From the NCBI RefSeq assembly GCF_000350225.1, contig NW_005178758.1, positions 62,001 through 126,000 of the forward strand: a DNA stretch of 64,000 nucleotides, given 5' to 3'. Each line of letters begins with the position of its first letter. Position 1 is the stretch's first letter. Both the position numbers and the translations under genes were made by a program. Positions 1-9,852 of the stretch are shown piece by piece. Source of the stretch: Chondrus crispus (taxonomy: Eukaryota; Rhodophyta; Florideophyceae; Gigartinales; Gigartinaceae). The notes beneath the pieces were generated by a model. It was not told where the DNA came from, searched no databases, and saw nothing but the letters and a program-made list of their open reading frames with translations.

Positions 1-1
1 T

Positions 2-328
2 CTCAGACTTCCTGTCGACGCTCTCCTAGCTTTTATCCCGGTTTACGCCTCTTCGTTCTTGTTGTTCCGAGGCACCGTCAACTTTCTTTGCATGGAGGAG
101 ATGAAAGGAGTGTTTGAAATCACCAAGCTCTTGCCTACGGGCCCATGGATGCGCGGTCAGTTGCACGACACCGGAACCGGCTTACTTTATTTGTACTCAA
201 ACGACAAGTACTTTTGCGTTACCAGCAGAGATGGAGTCTCATGGATGACGGAATACACTGGTCAAGGTCTCTCGCTTAGGAAGGACCTAGTGCTAGCACC
301 TCTCATAGCGGGCGTTTACAGTTCCTAA
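2..328 (+). CDS. Hypothetical protein, 5'-truncated by the window edge
   Basis: An open frame runs from the window edge to a TAA stop, giving about 108 residues with a hydrophobic N-terminal stretch (LLAFIPVYASSFLLF). I recognise no family. The remainder is mixed polar and hydrophobic sequence with two Cys (LCMEEM, YFCVT). No start can be assigned because the frame is open at the edge. It lies upstream of a copia-type element and may be the end of a host gene or of another mobile element. Confidence 0.35.
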   Translation, partial: LRLPVDALLAFIPVYASSFLLFRGTVNFLCMEEMKGVFEITKLLPTGPWMRGQLHDTGTGLLYLYSNDKYFCVTSRDGVSWMTEYTGQGLSLRKDLVLAPLIAGVYSS

Positions 329-482
329 GGGCAGCCCCTCTGCTGCTCGAGACACGTAGACCAATTGAAGTAAGATGGGTAGTTTAGACTATGGACTCAA
401 TGGTAGGTATTGCATGCAGGCACGCAGACACTCGTCTAAAACTTATATCAGGAGCTACCCAACAACCATTCTCGTCGCGCAC

Positions 483-625
483 TGTGGTTACATCCAGACG
501 ACAGTACGGCACACCAAAGTAATAAGACATAGGAATGGGGCATACCGTAGTCGCAACGCAATAAATTCTCCGACGGCCACCCGCTCCCTCGGGGATCGAG
601 GGGCATCGGAGTTCACAGAACCACA
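483..625 (+). repeat. 5' LTR of the copia element
   Basis: It begins TGTGGTTACATCC and ends AACCACA. It matches the 3' copy closely over about 140 bp, including a GC-rich block around CTCCCTCGGGGATCGAG. It lacks about 70 bp found near the start of the 3' copy, where the TGTGGTTACATC motif occurs twice. Confidence 0.8.
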
Positions 626-635
626 GGTTATGGGC
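626..635 (+). promoter_or_regulatory. Primer-binding site of half-tRNA (initiator Met) type
   Basis: GGTTATGGGC follows the 5' LTR immediately. Its complement GCCCATAACC matches the anticodon-loop region of initiator tRNA-Met rather than a tRNA 3' end. Drosophila copia is known to prime from such an internal tRNA fragment. Confidence 0.6.
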
Positions 636-806
636 ACCACGAACCACTGAGCACGATCCGTCCCACCGAACCCCGCACACAGAAGACGTTACACACAGCG
701 CAACAAGACGAACCGAACTGCACAATCGCACAAGACCATCCAGCGACATCCTCCGACTCGTCACACCAACAACCCACAAGCAGATCACCAGCCAAGACAT
801 CTCGAA

Positions 807-2599
807 ATGAGCGAGAGAACCAGCATGTCCCATGGATGCCTCCCACTACTCACGCTCTCCAACTTCACGTACTGGTATGATGCACTACAACTCCACGCAA
901 GAACAATCGACGGAAAAGACCATCTCAACCAAACGATAATCCAAGCGACCGATCCAGCCCAAAGGAAGGCGCAACAAAACTGGTGCAACACCCGGACATG
1001 CACACAGTAGCCATAATGATGGCATGCACACCCCCAGACACTATCCGTCAGTTCACGAATCACATCCAACAAGCGCAACTGATCCAAGCGCAAGTACACA
1101 CACACCAGGCTCAGCTACCCGCTGCACCACACACAAAATGGGATAAATACCCAGAGAACCGCAGAATGCAAAGCACCACCAACCCGAAAACCACACAGAG
1201 ACACTACGACAGACCACAAGGACACAAAGGCACCTGGTGCCACATCCACGGCAGTGTCACACACAGCACTGACAAATGCTTTGCGCGGCGACAGTACACC
1301 ACACCACGCAAAGCACAAGCGAACAGAGCCACAGCGTCTAACAACGGCAACCACGAGCAAAGCGCAGAACAACGCGAAATGAATGAGCTCCGAGAACGCC
1401 TCCAAATATTGGAAGACGCAATTACAGAGCAACAGGACACATTCGAAGGTAAGCACACATTCATAGTAGATTCCGGTGCACAACCAACGCATACCGCTAC
1501 ACCCCACGCGAGCATGCATCCCAGCACCGGTACACTGACACAGACTGCTACTGGCCAACGCGTACGCATCACACACTCCGGCAACATTGGAATACAGACG
1601 AAGAATAACAAGATCCGTCTACCAGCTGTCCACACACCGGAAATCCAACAAAATCTCCTCTCGGTACACGACCTGACTGCACACGGTCATGTCACATTCA
1701 CAAGAACACACGCACGACTACATACACCGACCAAGATACCAACAGCCATACTAACGGCACCCTACTCGAAAGGACAATATAGATTCACAAGTGAGTCACA
1801 GCCAACCGCCAAAGGCGCACGAACGTACCCAAGTAAGAAAACAACGATAAAAACGAAGACAACTTCCCAAAAAACAAAAACAAAACAACCGGCCCCCACA
1901 AAAAGCCATACACTCACCATCCCGTACTCAGGACCAACCAAAAGCAAACCGACACTGCGCACCACCACAGCACCCCAAAACGCAGAAGCTAAACGGAACG
2001 CCACACAACAACTCATGCACGAGTGGCACCTCAAATTGGGACATGCCCACCCGAAAACCATATCCATAATGTCCAAGAACGGCCTCTTGCCACCCCCACC
2101 GAAAGGTCTACCAGACAACAGCGCACAGCTAACCTGCAGTGGCTGCATTGACGGCAAAACGACGGCCAAACCCCACAGGAGAACCAAGCACCACGCCGCA
2201 AGAGGAGACAGCCTCTCATCGGACGTATGCGGACCCATAAAGCCGCCATCCACACACAACGCTAATTATTTCATAACAATAATTGACACGGCAACACGGC
2301 ACCTATGGGTATACTGTCTCAACAACAGAGCACAAGTCCCGACGACCATCATCAACGCAGTACGAAGACATCCTAACAAAACCCCTCAAGGCGACGCTGT
2401 ACAAGCGGCACAAAACCCACATACAGCTACGCCTACCACTCCCCCTACCCCACAACGACTCGCGCACACCACCACTCGCGTCAGGAGGAGTGTGGTTACA
2501 TCCAGAAAAACAAAAGCGACGCGCGGACGGTGTGCGCGAGACGCACACTGCAAAACAACAGTAGTTACATCTAGACGACAGTACGGCACACCAAAGTAA
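807..2599 (+). pseudogene. Copia gag-pol remnant (Gag, protease, truncated integrase, RNase H tail)
   Basis: Gag starts in one frame (motif SNFTYWYDALQLHA) that stops at about 1010. Coding continues in an overlapping frame from about 983, so a frame change is needed. The second frame has a knuckle-like C-x2-H-x4-H-x4-C segment (WCHIHGSVTHSTDKC), the protease motif IVDSGAQPTH, the GAG-pre-integrase zinc finger (HLKLGHAH then CSGCIDG), and the integrase start (DVCGPIKPP, IIDTATRHLWVY). Near 2355 the sequence jumps to RNase H C-terminal sequence (YEDILTKPL), read in a different frame. The deletion removes the integrase catalytic core and all of RT, so the product cannot be functional. Confidence 0.8.
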
Positions 2600-2702
2600 T
2601 AAGACATAGGAATAGGGCATACCGTAGTCGCAACGCAATAAAGTCTTCGACGGCCACCCGCTCCCTCGGGGATCGAGGGGCATCGGAGTTCACGGAACCA
2701 CA
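2491..2702 (+). repeat. 3' LTR of the copia element, with adjacent polypurine tract
   Basis: The LTR begins TGTGGTTACATCCAG directly after the purine run AGGAGGAG, the expected plus-strand primer, and ends CCACA. It contains a second TAGTTACATCTAGACG near 2561, so it carries an internal partial duplication that the 5' LTR lacks. Confidence 0.75.
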
Positions 2703-2935
2703 CTCACGACTCGACGGCAATGTCTTGTGGGTACGAGGCCATTGCGTAACCTCAAGCACTACGACAGTAAAACTAAACAGCGGTTTAAAATATTACAAAT
2801 TGTACATGTGAACTCCCTCGACACATGCCTGCGTCCCTTCATATATATATGAAAAGCACCACTAATGCATGAGTTAAAATCGCGGCATCGTTAGATTTAA
2901 CGTTAATAATTTAATATTTAACTAGGAATTAATTA

Positions 2936-3201
2936 ATGTGGAGCAGTACCATCATTAGAACAATGGTACTCCGAAACTCTGCGTCCTTAGGACGTGATCG
3001 TAGAACATTACACTGTCGAACATTAATTAATGCATATTACAAACACTATGTATTTAACGTTAATATTTAATGTGGAGCAGTACCATCATTAGAACAATGG
3101 TACTCCGAAACTCTGCGTCCTTAGGACGCGATCCTGGAACATTACACTGTCGGACATTAATTAATGCATATTACAAACACTATGTGGTTTACGTTAATAT
3201 T
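2936..3201. repeat. Two tandem 134-bp repeats containing paired hairpins
   Basis: GTGGAGCAGTACCATCATTAG recurs 134 bp apart, and both units continue into the same AT-rich tail (ATTAATTAATGCATATTAC). Each has an imperfect palindrome CCATCATTAGAACAATGG and the palindrome GCGTCCTTAGGACGC. The core is shared with the ~100-bp repeats downstream. Confidence 0.8.
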
Positions 3202-3644
3202 CATTCGTCAAAGAGACCACGATACTGCCGTTCGCATCGAAAAAGTCTGAACTTGCAGTTAGATTCAAGCATGTCAAAGATTGTATTAAGCCGTTCATAC
3301 AAAATACAGATGGGTTATATAATTAGAAAGAGATAATACGGCAACCATAAAACACTTTGCAATGAACGACTTAGAAAAGGATGGACTTCGAGCAGGCAGC
3401 GGACAACATCTGCCTGAGCACAAACTAAAAGCATGAGCATCATACGATGCCAGATGTGGGGTTGATGAGCTTTCTATCAAAATGGGTGGGCGAGCCAATG
3501 CAATGCTCGAACTCTGTGTTCCGCGAAAGGTAATTCCGAACCCGGCGTCTTCCAAACTCGGCGTCTGTGGGGCGCCGTCTCAGAACATTACATTATCGGA
3601 CATCACTACAGTAGCAGACGGCTGGACCGCAGACGGCTGGACCG

Positions 3645-4860
3645 CTACCATCATTAGAACAATGGGAGACGGCTTGACCGCTACCATCATTAGAACAATG
3701 GTACTGCTCAGCGCTGCGTCCTTAGGACGCGATCAGAAAACATTACACAATCAGCCATTACTACAGTAGATGGCATGACCGCTACCATCGTTAGAACAAT
3801 GGTACTGCTCAGCGCCGCGTCCTTAGGACGCCATCAGAAAACATTACACAATCAGCCATTACTAGAGTATGTTGTGAAATCTCGGGGGCGAAGAGGAAGG
3901 GTAGTCTTCCAGTATGTGTAACGGTATTTAGAAGGCTGGAGATCTCGCGCAGAAGCGCGGGCCATCTCGTGTACGAACGCGGTAGCAAATTCTTGCCAAT
4001 GAAACGTGAATACTCGCAGTGGGTCGTTTTATTGTCTGTGTTCCTCTTTCTTTCCCTCGCTCTACGAAGCACAAGGTACATATAACTATCAGTAAAGGGA
4101 AGGAGTCGTTTCCGGTTTGTTGCGAATGCAATCAGGAGAATGGCGTCCACACCCATTATTTCTGCTATGCGGTAGTGTTTTGGGAGGTGCCCTGCAGAAC
4201 GGGGTTTCGAGGAATTTTGCCAGACAGAATGGAAATCATGGCGTGCGGTCGTGTTTTGGGGAGTGCCCTGCAGAACGGTTTTCAAGGACTTTTGCCACAC
4301 AGGAGAGAAATCGTGCCATGCGGTGGTGCTTTGAGGGGTGCCCTGCAGAACGGATTTTCAAGGACTTTTGCCAGACAGAAGGGAAATCGTGGCGTGCGGT
4401 AGTGTTTTGGGGGGTGCCCCTAATCCCCGCTACCATCGTTAGAACAATGATACTGCTCAGCGCCGCGTCCTTAGGACGCGATCAGAAAACATTACACAAT
4501 CAGCCAATACTACAGTAAACGGCAAGACCGCTACTATCATTAGAACAATGGTGCTGCTCAGCGCTGCGTCTTTAGGACGCGATCAGGAAACATTACACAA
4601 TCAGCCATTACTACTAGTAGTACTACTAATACAGTAGATGCATGGCGTGCGGTAGTGTTTTGGGGGGCGCCCCTAATCCCCGCTACCATGGTTAGAACAA
4701 TGGTGCTGCTCAGCGCCGCGTCCTTAGGACGCGATCTGAAAACATTACACAATCAGCCATTACTACAGTAGATGGCATGACCGCTACCATCGTTAGAACA
4801 ATGGTACTGCTCAGCGCTGCGTCCTTAGGACGCGATCAGAAAACATTACACAATCAGCCA
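3645..4860. repeat. Dispersed ~100-bp repeat units with two hairpins
   Basis: Units start near 3650 (partial), 3681, 3781, 4430, 4530, 4684 and 4784. Each has CCATCRTTAGAACAATGG, then GCTCAGCGC, then the palindrome GCGTCCTTAGGACGC, and ends with a shared tail (ACACAATCAGCCATTACTAC). A further copy lies at 13970, beyond the large transposon, showing that the transposon split the array. No coding capacity. Confidence 0.85.
4019..4425 (+). repeat. Left part of a minisatellite-bearing repeat element (copy A, 3 units)
   Basis: A ~150-bp leader (GTCGTTTTATTGTCTGTG onward) matches the one at 34560. It is followed by three units of a 75-76 bp tandem repeat starting CCCTGCAGAACGG at 4190, 4266 and 4341. 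The right half of the element is missing, cut off where the ~100-bp repeats resume. Confidence 0.85.
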
Positions 4861-4862
4861 TA

Positions 4863-5285
4863 ACACTGGTTTGGTGGTAACCAGAATTTGGGATACCAAA
4901 CAGTACCAGGGGCACCCCTTCGGATTCCAGATATTTTTATATGGTTGTAAAGCTTAGAGAAGTAGTAGTGATATGCAGAAAACAGAAGTGGACAAACCAA
5001 AGTAGTTTAAAAGTTATCGTCCAACATGTACTCTCTAAATCTGGGGGATGGGGGGTTCTGTATAGGCCAAATCAAAAAAATTATCATACAATTTTACTTG
5101 GAAATTGCAGTACAATTCATGTTAAATAAAAATTTGATACCTGTTCACAATCTGCCGACAGAATTTAATCCTAAATTCTGTCTGGACTTGCTCGAAGTTG
5201 GCGATTGTGGCTCACTTCAAGCCTCCCCGACCCACTACGATGACCCGTATCGTCACGTCCACCCCCCCTCGCCGCCAACTCCAAG
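4863..5285 (+). repeat. Left terminal inverted repeat
   Basis: It is nearly identical to the reverse complement of the right repeat, from ACACTGGTTTGG to about CCAACTCCAAGC. It includes the start of a short inward ORF (MAIVAHFKPPRPTT), so both ends may carry an inward promoter. Confidence 0.9.
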
Positions 5286-5419
5286 CTAAACACCAGCATT
5301 CCCTTCCTCGCCATCACCACCAACAACCGTCACACCCCCGCCCAGTATCTATTCCACGCCATCCCAACCCTCACTACCCCGACTATGTCATGCAGTACCC
5401 GCCACCAGCCATCCTCTGA

Positions 5420-5735
5420 CGACATCTTGGTGTTGGTTGGTGGTCGGCGGTGATGGTTGAGAAGGTGGGCGTTGCGGGGGGTGTGTGTCTATTATATAGA
5501 CTTCAACAAAGTGGATATGACGCTTGGCAGAGCCCGATGTGAAGAAGAGTTCAGCCTTTTGTGCTACTGCCTGCTGCTCATAAACGGCAGAATGTCTGCA
5601 ATGCGACGATGCACGAATAGTGCGTGATACGACAGCGTGCCACTCTGTGGTGAGCGTAAAACAGATAAGAGTTGATACGGTGAATATGGTTTGCGAAGCC
5701 CGACGTGAAGAACAGTACAGCCTTTTACATGAGTA
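5420..5735. other. Subterminal non-coding segment of the transposon
   Basis: No gene is recognised. A direct repeat AGCCCGAYGTGAAGAA is followed by CAGCCTTTT near 5532 and again near 5699, a possible subterminal transposase-binding repeat. Confidence 0.35.
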
Positions 5736-8000
5736 CTATGTGTTCTGTACCGACGAGTGAGTAACAATCGCATCATTGAAGAGCGCCATACTGTGCAGGT
5801 CCCAGGCGCAGAAGGCGCTACCTATATCACGCAGATTGTCCGGGACTGCCTCCTGTCCTTTGAAATTGTAAGGGTACTTCACACTCCTCGACTCAGGTAG
5901 AATTGACACACGGACCACAGCAACTACGCACTCGCCATCTCTCTCAACATCTTTGAGCTCGTGTCCGTGCAGCCTTCTGTAGAACTTCGAAGAATCGCCC
6001 GGAGGGAGTTGAAGAGTACCGGTCCCTACCACCTTCCCGGACACCATCAATCGCACGGTACTTCCCGGTTTCACAGCTTCCAGGAACGACGCATTAGATC
6101 CCCCGGTTGTAGCTGCGTGTACAGCCATTGAGGGCTCTTCCCCACTATCAGCAATACCGCTTTCAGGTTTTCTCATATCACGTAATAACAGGACATTGTC
6201 GGACAAGTTATTAGTATCGCTCGTGATGGAGTTTCTTGTCACGAAGGATGGTACGGAAGAAGGATCTTTACATGACCTCTTCATTGGCGCATTAGTAGCT
6301 TCTGATAGACCGCAGTGGATTTGGGCGATTAAACGAAGCCGTTCATGGGCGAAACGATATCGCTCAGCATCTGCCTCCACTACAGTGCACTTTCTGTTTG
6401 TCCGAATGCAAGAAATTGCCGTAGAAAGAGTACCACCGTAAATGTCCAGAACATGACCGTTGTCTGGACAGAACGTTGACATAAGCTCAGCTAAGAGATT
6501 GGGATTTTTCTCCTCCGTCAGAATGGGTGATCTCGTTCCAGGCTTGAGTAACTTGTTAGAAGTAACTGGTACCCTAGATATTGCCGCAAACTTCCGTTTC
6601 TTTGGGGCCTGCAAAACATGGTAGGGGCTCCATAAATCTACCTTGAACCCATCCGGTCGATGCCCTGGTGTCTTAGCGAACATGCCAAATTCACAGGCGT
6701 TCTGAGGGAAGACGTCCCCTCGATATTCTTGCAACGTCTTGGTGTCCTTCATGATGACGTAAGGGTACTGAGGTCCGCTGAAACCCGTTTCCTTAAACGC
6801 ATTGTACCATCTACTAAAGTACTGTATTGATGTGAATATAAACACCCATCCACCGGGTTTCAGTATACTTCGTGATAGTTCTGCGACGGCCTTCATTTCC
6901 GTGGTGTCGACGACATTATCATAACCGTTTCCTGCACCTGACCGGCATGATGGCGTACCGTATGGAGGGTCTGTACACATTAGATCGAACAATGAGCATT
7001 TGTCCGTTCTCACGGATCCATAGTATTCCTGCCATTTCATTTGATATGCTTCTATGCCAAGTTCCTTCAGGAAGTCTCTCCTTTTCATCATGAAACCCTC
7101 CCTATCTTCCGTGTAATTGACGCATGTCTTAAGTCGTTCTGATGCCTCGCTTTGAGGAGCAGGCGACTTAGCATATGCAGCTGGCGGAGAATCGGCAGTA
7201 TTCTGCTCAGCTGGATCTTTCTCGTCGGCGGATATATGTGGATCATCGGGTATAGCCGGCATTATCTCATTTCCTTCATCAGCAGTACCCTCCAGCGTAC
7301 CGTTGCCCTCTGTATGAGCAGCGGCCGTGGACGTATTGGGGCCGGAAGCCTGGGTAGCTGGTGTACTGTTTATAGCAGGTGATGGGGCAGGGGTTGTAAC
7401 ATACTTGGCCTTGTACTTCTCTTCCTTGAATGAGGCGATCTGGGGACAAGTTCGGCGATGCAGTTCTAGAATAACATCCAGTATTGCTCTGTCGTTTCCC
7501 TTGTTAGTGAGCACTGCTATATCGAATTTGGTTGTGCATAGTAAATTCGCTTTCGTTGTATCCATTTCACTTGGCCACTTATCTGTCTCCAATAGTTCTT
7601 CGAATTTTCTTGCTTCCTGCAAAGCAGCCTTGGCCTTCTGAAACTGCTCTGCAACTACTTTGTATGATACAGGTTTGAAGTTGTACAATCTGCACATGTC
7701 ACGTACACGATACAATGTATTTACCTGAGCAAGCTCGCCATCTGCACCAGAAGCATTCATGAATGGGATGCAAGACTTAAGTGAACTGATGTGAATGAAG
7801 TTGCGAAATACTCGACAGTCCGTGTTGCTCGTGCTCGGGGATTTGGACGGTCTCACGACACCACTTAGCGTGCATGGTGATGCGATGAGATCGGGATGTT
7901 CAGATGTAACAATCTCTCCGATTGTGTTGACTACTCTCTGCGACAGTCGCAGCGCAGTAGTAGCAGTTTTTTTCAAGGTTCTCTCCTCCTGATGAGCACA
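5736..8000 (-). CDS. Transposon-encoded DNA methyltransferase (N6A/N4C amino type), C-terminal part of a ParB-MTase gene
   Basis: About 755 residues read in this frame. The N-terminal third is helical. A low-complexity Pro/Ala/Ser/Thr linker follows, then the catalytic domain: motif IV is CTDPPYGTP (the DPPY of amino-methyltransferases), then an ILKPGGWVFIF strand, then the SAM-binding motif HVLDIYGGTLSTA and acidic VVEADAERYRFAHERL. Motif IV before motif I gives the order of beta-class bacterial MTases. A C-terminal domain (VRLMVSGKVVGTGTL to AFCAWDLHSMALF) weakly resembles one found in plant transposon proteins. The frame can be opened to 8090, but residues upstream of about 8000 look like a shadow of the ParB frame. 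A -1 frame change joins it to the ParB part, so the copy is either frameshifted or uses slippage or splicing. Confidence 0.8.
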   Translation of the reverse strand, partial: CAHQEERTLKKTATTALRLSQRVVNTIGEIVTSEHPDLIASPCTLSGVVRPSKSPSTSNTDCRVFRNFIHISSLKSCIPFMNASGADGELAQVNTLYRVRDMCRLYNFKPVSYKVVAEQFQKAKAALQEARKFEELLETDKWPSEMDTTKANLLCTTKFDIAVLTNKGNDRAILDVILELHRRTCPQIASFKEEKYKAKYVTTPAPSPAINSTPATQASGPNTSTAAAHTEGNGTLEGTADEGNEIMPAIPDDPHISADEKDPAEQNTADSPPAAYAKSPAPQSEASERLKTCVNYTEDREGFMMKRRDFLKELGIEAYQMKWQEYYGSVRTDKCSLFDLMCTDPPYGTPSCRSGAGNGYDNVVDTTEMKAVAELSRSILKPGGWVFIFTSIQYFSRWYNAFKETGFSGPQYPYVIMKDTKTLQEYRGDVFPQNACEFGMFAKTPGHRPDGFKVDLWSPYHVLQAPKKRKFAAISRVPVTSNKLLKPGTRSPILTEEKNPNLLAELMSTFCPDNGHVLDIYGGTLSTAISCIRTNRKCTVVEADAERYRFAHERLRLIAQIHCGLSEATNAPMKRSCKDPSSVPSFVTRNSITSDTNNLSDNVLLLRDMRKPESGIADSGEEPSMAVHAATTGGSNASFLEAVKPGSTVRLMVSGKVVGTGTLQLPPGDSSKFYRRLHGHELKDVERDGECVVAVVRVSILPESRSVKYPYNFKGQEAVPDNLRDIGSAFCAWDLHSMALFNDAIVTHSSVQNT

Positions 8001-8692
8001 ACCATCGTAAGCACAGGCGATTTGCTTTGCTGTCGGTGTTCGGCCGTTTTTTCCGCTTTCAAACGAGCCGCCTCCTCTCGCAGACCACAAAGAGTATCGT
8101 AAAAGGTCGTTTCAATGTAATAACTAGGGGCATGCTTCCTGTTTTGATGGCGCGCAAGTTGCCGCAACACTTGCACGTTATGGCCACCACTCAATATGGT
8201 CACACTCCAAGAGAATCCACTCCATTGCGCAGGTAGCTCGTCGATGAGCTCGAGGATAGCAACAAGTCTGTGCATCCCGTCGACCACGCCGTACCATTGC
8301 GTCCTTGTGCGACTTTTCTCCCTTGCCTCCGTCTCCGTCAAACACTTCCCCTTGAAATGGTCGATCACATATCGCCGGTAGGTACCCGTCAACGGCATGA
8401 GCACTGGCATATCCAATCCCGCAGTGATACCTGGTTCGTGAGGTGCCTCACCCGCTTCGTGATTACCTTCGGCAACGGCATGGCCTCGGAACAGTACCTT
8501 CATTCGTTCTACACCTGAACGAACTATGGCTCTAACATTTGTGAGCGGTATGCAGTCCCTAGGATCAACTGTCGTGTTAGTTGAGCCCTCCATCACGTCC
8601 GCAAACAATGCTTTTGCCACCTCCATCCTGTCGCGCACCTGTGGGGATGGATCATTCCGAGACGCTTGAGCTGACTTCCCTTTCCGCGTCAT
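7973..8692 (-). CDS. ParB/Srx-like domain, N-terminal part of the ParB-MTase gene
   Basis: About 239 residues starting MTRKGKSAQASRND; longer starts upstream use non-ATG codons. The core YGVVDGMHRLVAILELIDEL carries the G-x-H-R signature of ParB/sulfiredoxin-fold domains, which bind or cleave DNA or bind nucleotides. A charged helix follows (LREEAARLKAEKTAEHR). The frame ends at TGA just as the methyltransferase frame takes over. ParB-methylase fusions are known from phages and bacteria, so one fused protein with a frame break here is the simplest reading. Confidence 0.7.
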   Translation of the reverse strand: MTRKGKSAQASRNDPSPQVRDRMEVAKALFADVMEGSTNTTVDPRDCIPLTNVRAIVRSGVERMKVLFRGHAVAEGNHEAGEAPHEPGITAGLDMPVLMPLTGTYRRYVIDHFKGKCLTETEAREKSRTRTQWYGVVDGMHRLVAILELIDELPAQWSGFSWSVTILSGGHNVQVLRQLARHQNRKHAPSYYIETTFYDTLCGLREEAARLKAEKTAEHRQQSKSPVLTMVVLIRRREP

Positions 8693-8815
8693 ACCTGATA
8701 GTGGGTTCACTTTCGTACAGAACGGGGGTCTGCAGTACGACAGAAATTTTAAATTGGGAAGGAGGGTGGCGAACAGTTTGCCGTCAGAAATTACTCTAAC
8801 TCGAACCAGTAACAA

Positions 8816-9852
8816 TTAACAGGATGGCTTGTTGCTACCGGTGTTCTGGTGCTTGTGAGCACATGGTCAATTCAATGAGATAGGGAAGTCGAGACATACA
8901 GTAGCTCCGAATGTGCCATGAACAATTCCGAAAGAAGTACGAAATCCTGCACCTGCTTGTGGAAGCTGCAGTAGCCGACCGTGCCGGACCGAATACTTCA
9001 TTTCTGCCCTGGTGTTATAGCGAACCAAACGAGAATTGCATACTGATACCACACGTTAATATATGCAGGACTAACAATCGAATCAGAGTGATGTCCATGA
9101 TCTCCGCCTGTTCGATAATTGAACTCCGTCTCCACGCCATCAGTATGTGCAGTACGCAGCAGGAATCTTCTGGACATGTCTGCACGTAGCGTACGTGTCC
9201 CCATACCCGCACTTTATCTACTCATTCATAGCCTGAACCTCCCGGATTTACTTTGCGGTTGAGGCTGCAACGGAAAGAACTGTCCGATCATGATTGTGTG
9301 CTGTCCGTCAATGGCGATCATGAATTTGTGCCGTGTGGGACAGCAGCAAACGTGTCATGATTTTGAGAACCTAAAACTAAATATCAGTAATGCATAACTG
9401 TTCTCACGAAATGTGGAATAAAAAATCTATATTTGGACATGGTGAACATTGTGTATCAAATTTAGTGCAACATATGATTTGGGTGCAATCTCCCAAATAT
9501 TTGATTCAGATATGTTTCAAACAGCGCTCTCTCAGATCTGTAAAGCTTCCATTACAGGCTTCTTCATGGTAGCGCAGAGACAGCAGCCAACCATTCATAG
9601 CTCGGCGTACCTGCTCAGTGAATATCAGTATTCACGGATAGCTAAACTGGTCATCCAGCAGGCATTATCTGTTCCACAGAACAGTATCGCTGCTGCTCGT
9701 GTGGAGCTGCACCCACCGTCACCTGAATTCTCGTGCTGCAGTGCTTGTAGTTGATACACGCTCCAGTATATAAAAGGTAAAGAGGTTACCATCCTGGTCT
9801 CCGCGATAAAGTTCCTCAACCCATCTCAATCCACAACAACCCATCTGAACTG
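8816..9852. promoter_or_regulatory. Divergent intergenic region with a TATA box
   Basis: No convincing ORF occupies this ~1-kb spacer between the two divergent cargo units. TATATAAAA at about 9767-9775 lies ~85 bp upstream of the rightward ORF, suiting a start site near 9800. A short direct repeat (CAACCCATCT) precedes the ATG. Confidence 0.55.

Larger units (their letters stand above)
483..2702 (+). mobile_element. Ty1/copia-type LTR retrotransposon, internally deleted
   Basis: Two LTR-like repeats bracket a gag-pol frame in copia order: CCHC-like Gag end, DSGA protease, HHCC integrase zinc finger, start of the integrase core. Directly after that comes the DILTKPL signature of the C-terminal end of copia RNase H. 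The rest of integrase and all of reverse transcriptase are missing, so this is a non-autonomous deletion derivative. A primer-binding site follows the 5' LTR and a short purine tract precedes the 3' LTR. I found no clear target-site duplication. Confidence 0.85.

Noticed and set aside
5736..8692. Bacterial contamination as the source of the ParB-methyltransferase
   Set aside because: It lies inside TIRs that interrupt a repeat array present on both sides, next to a eukaryotic-type transposase.
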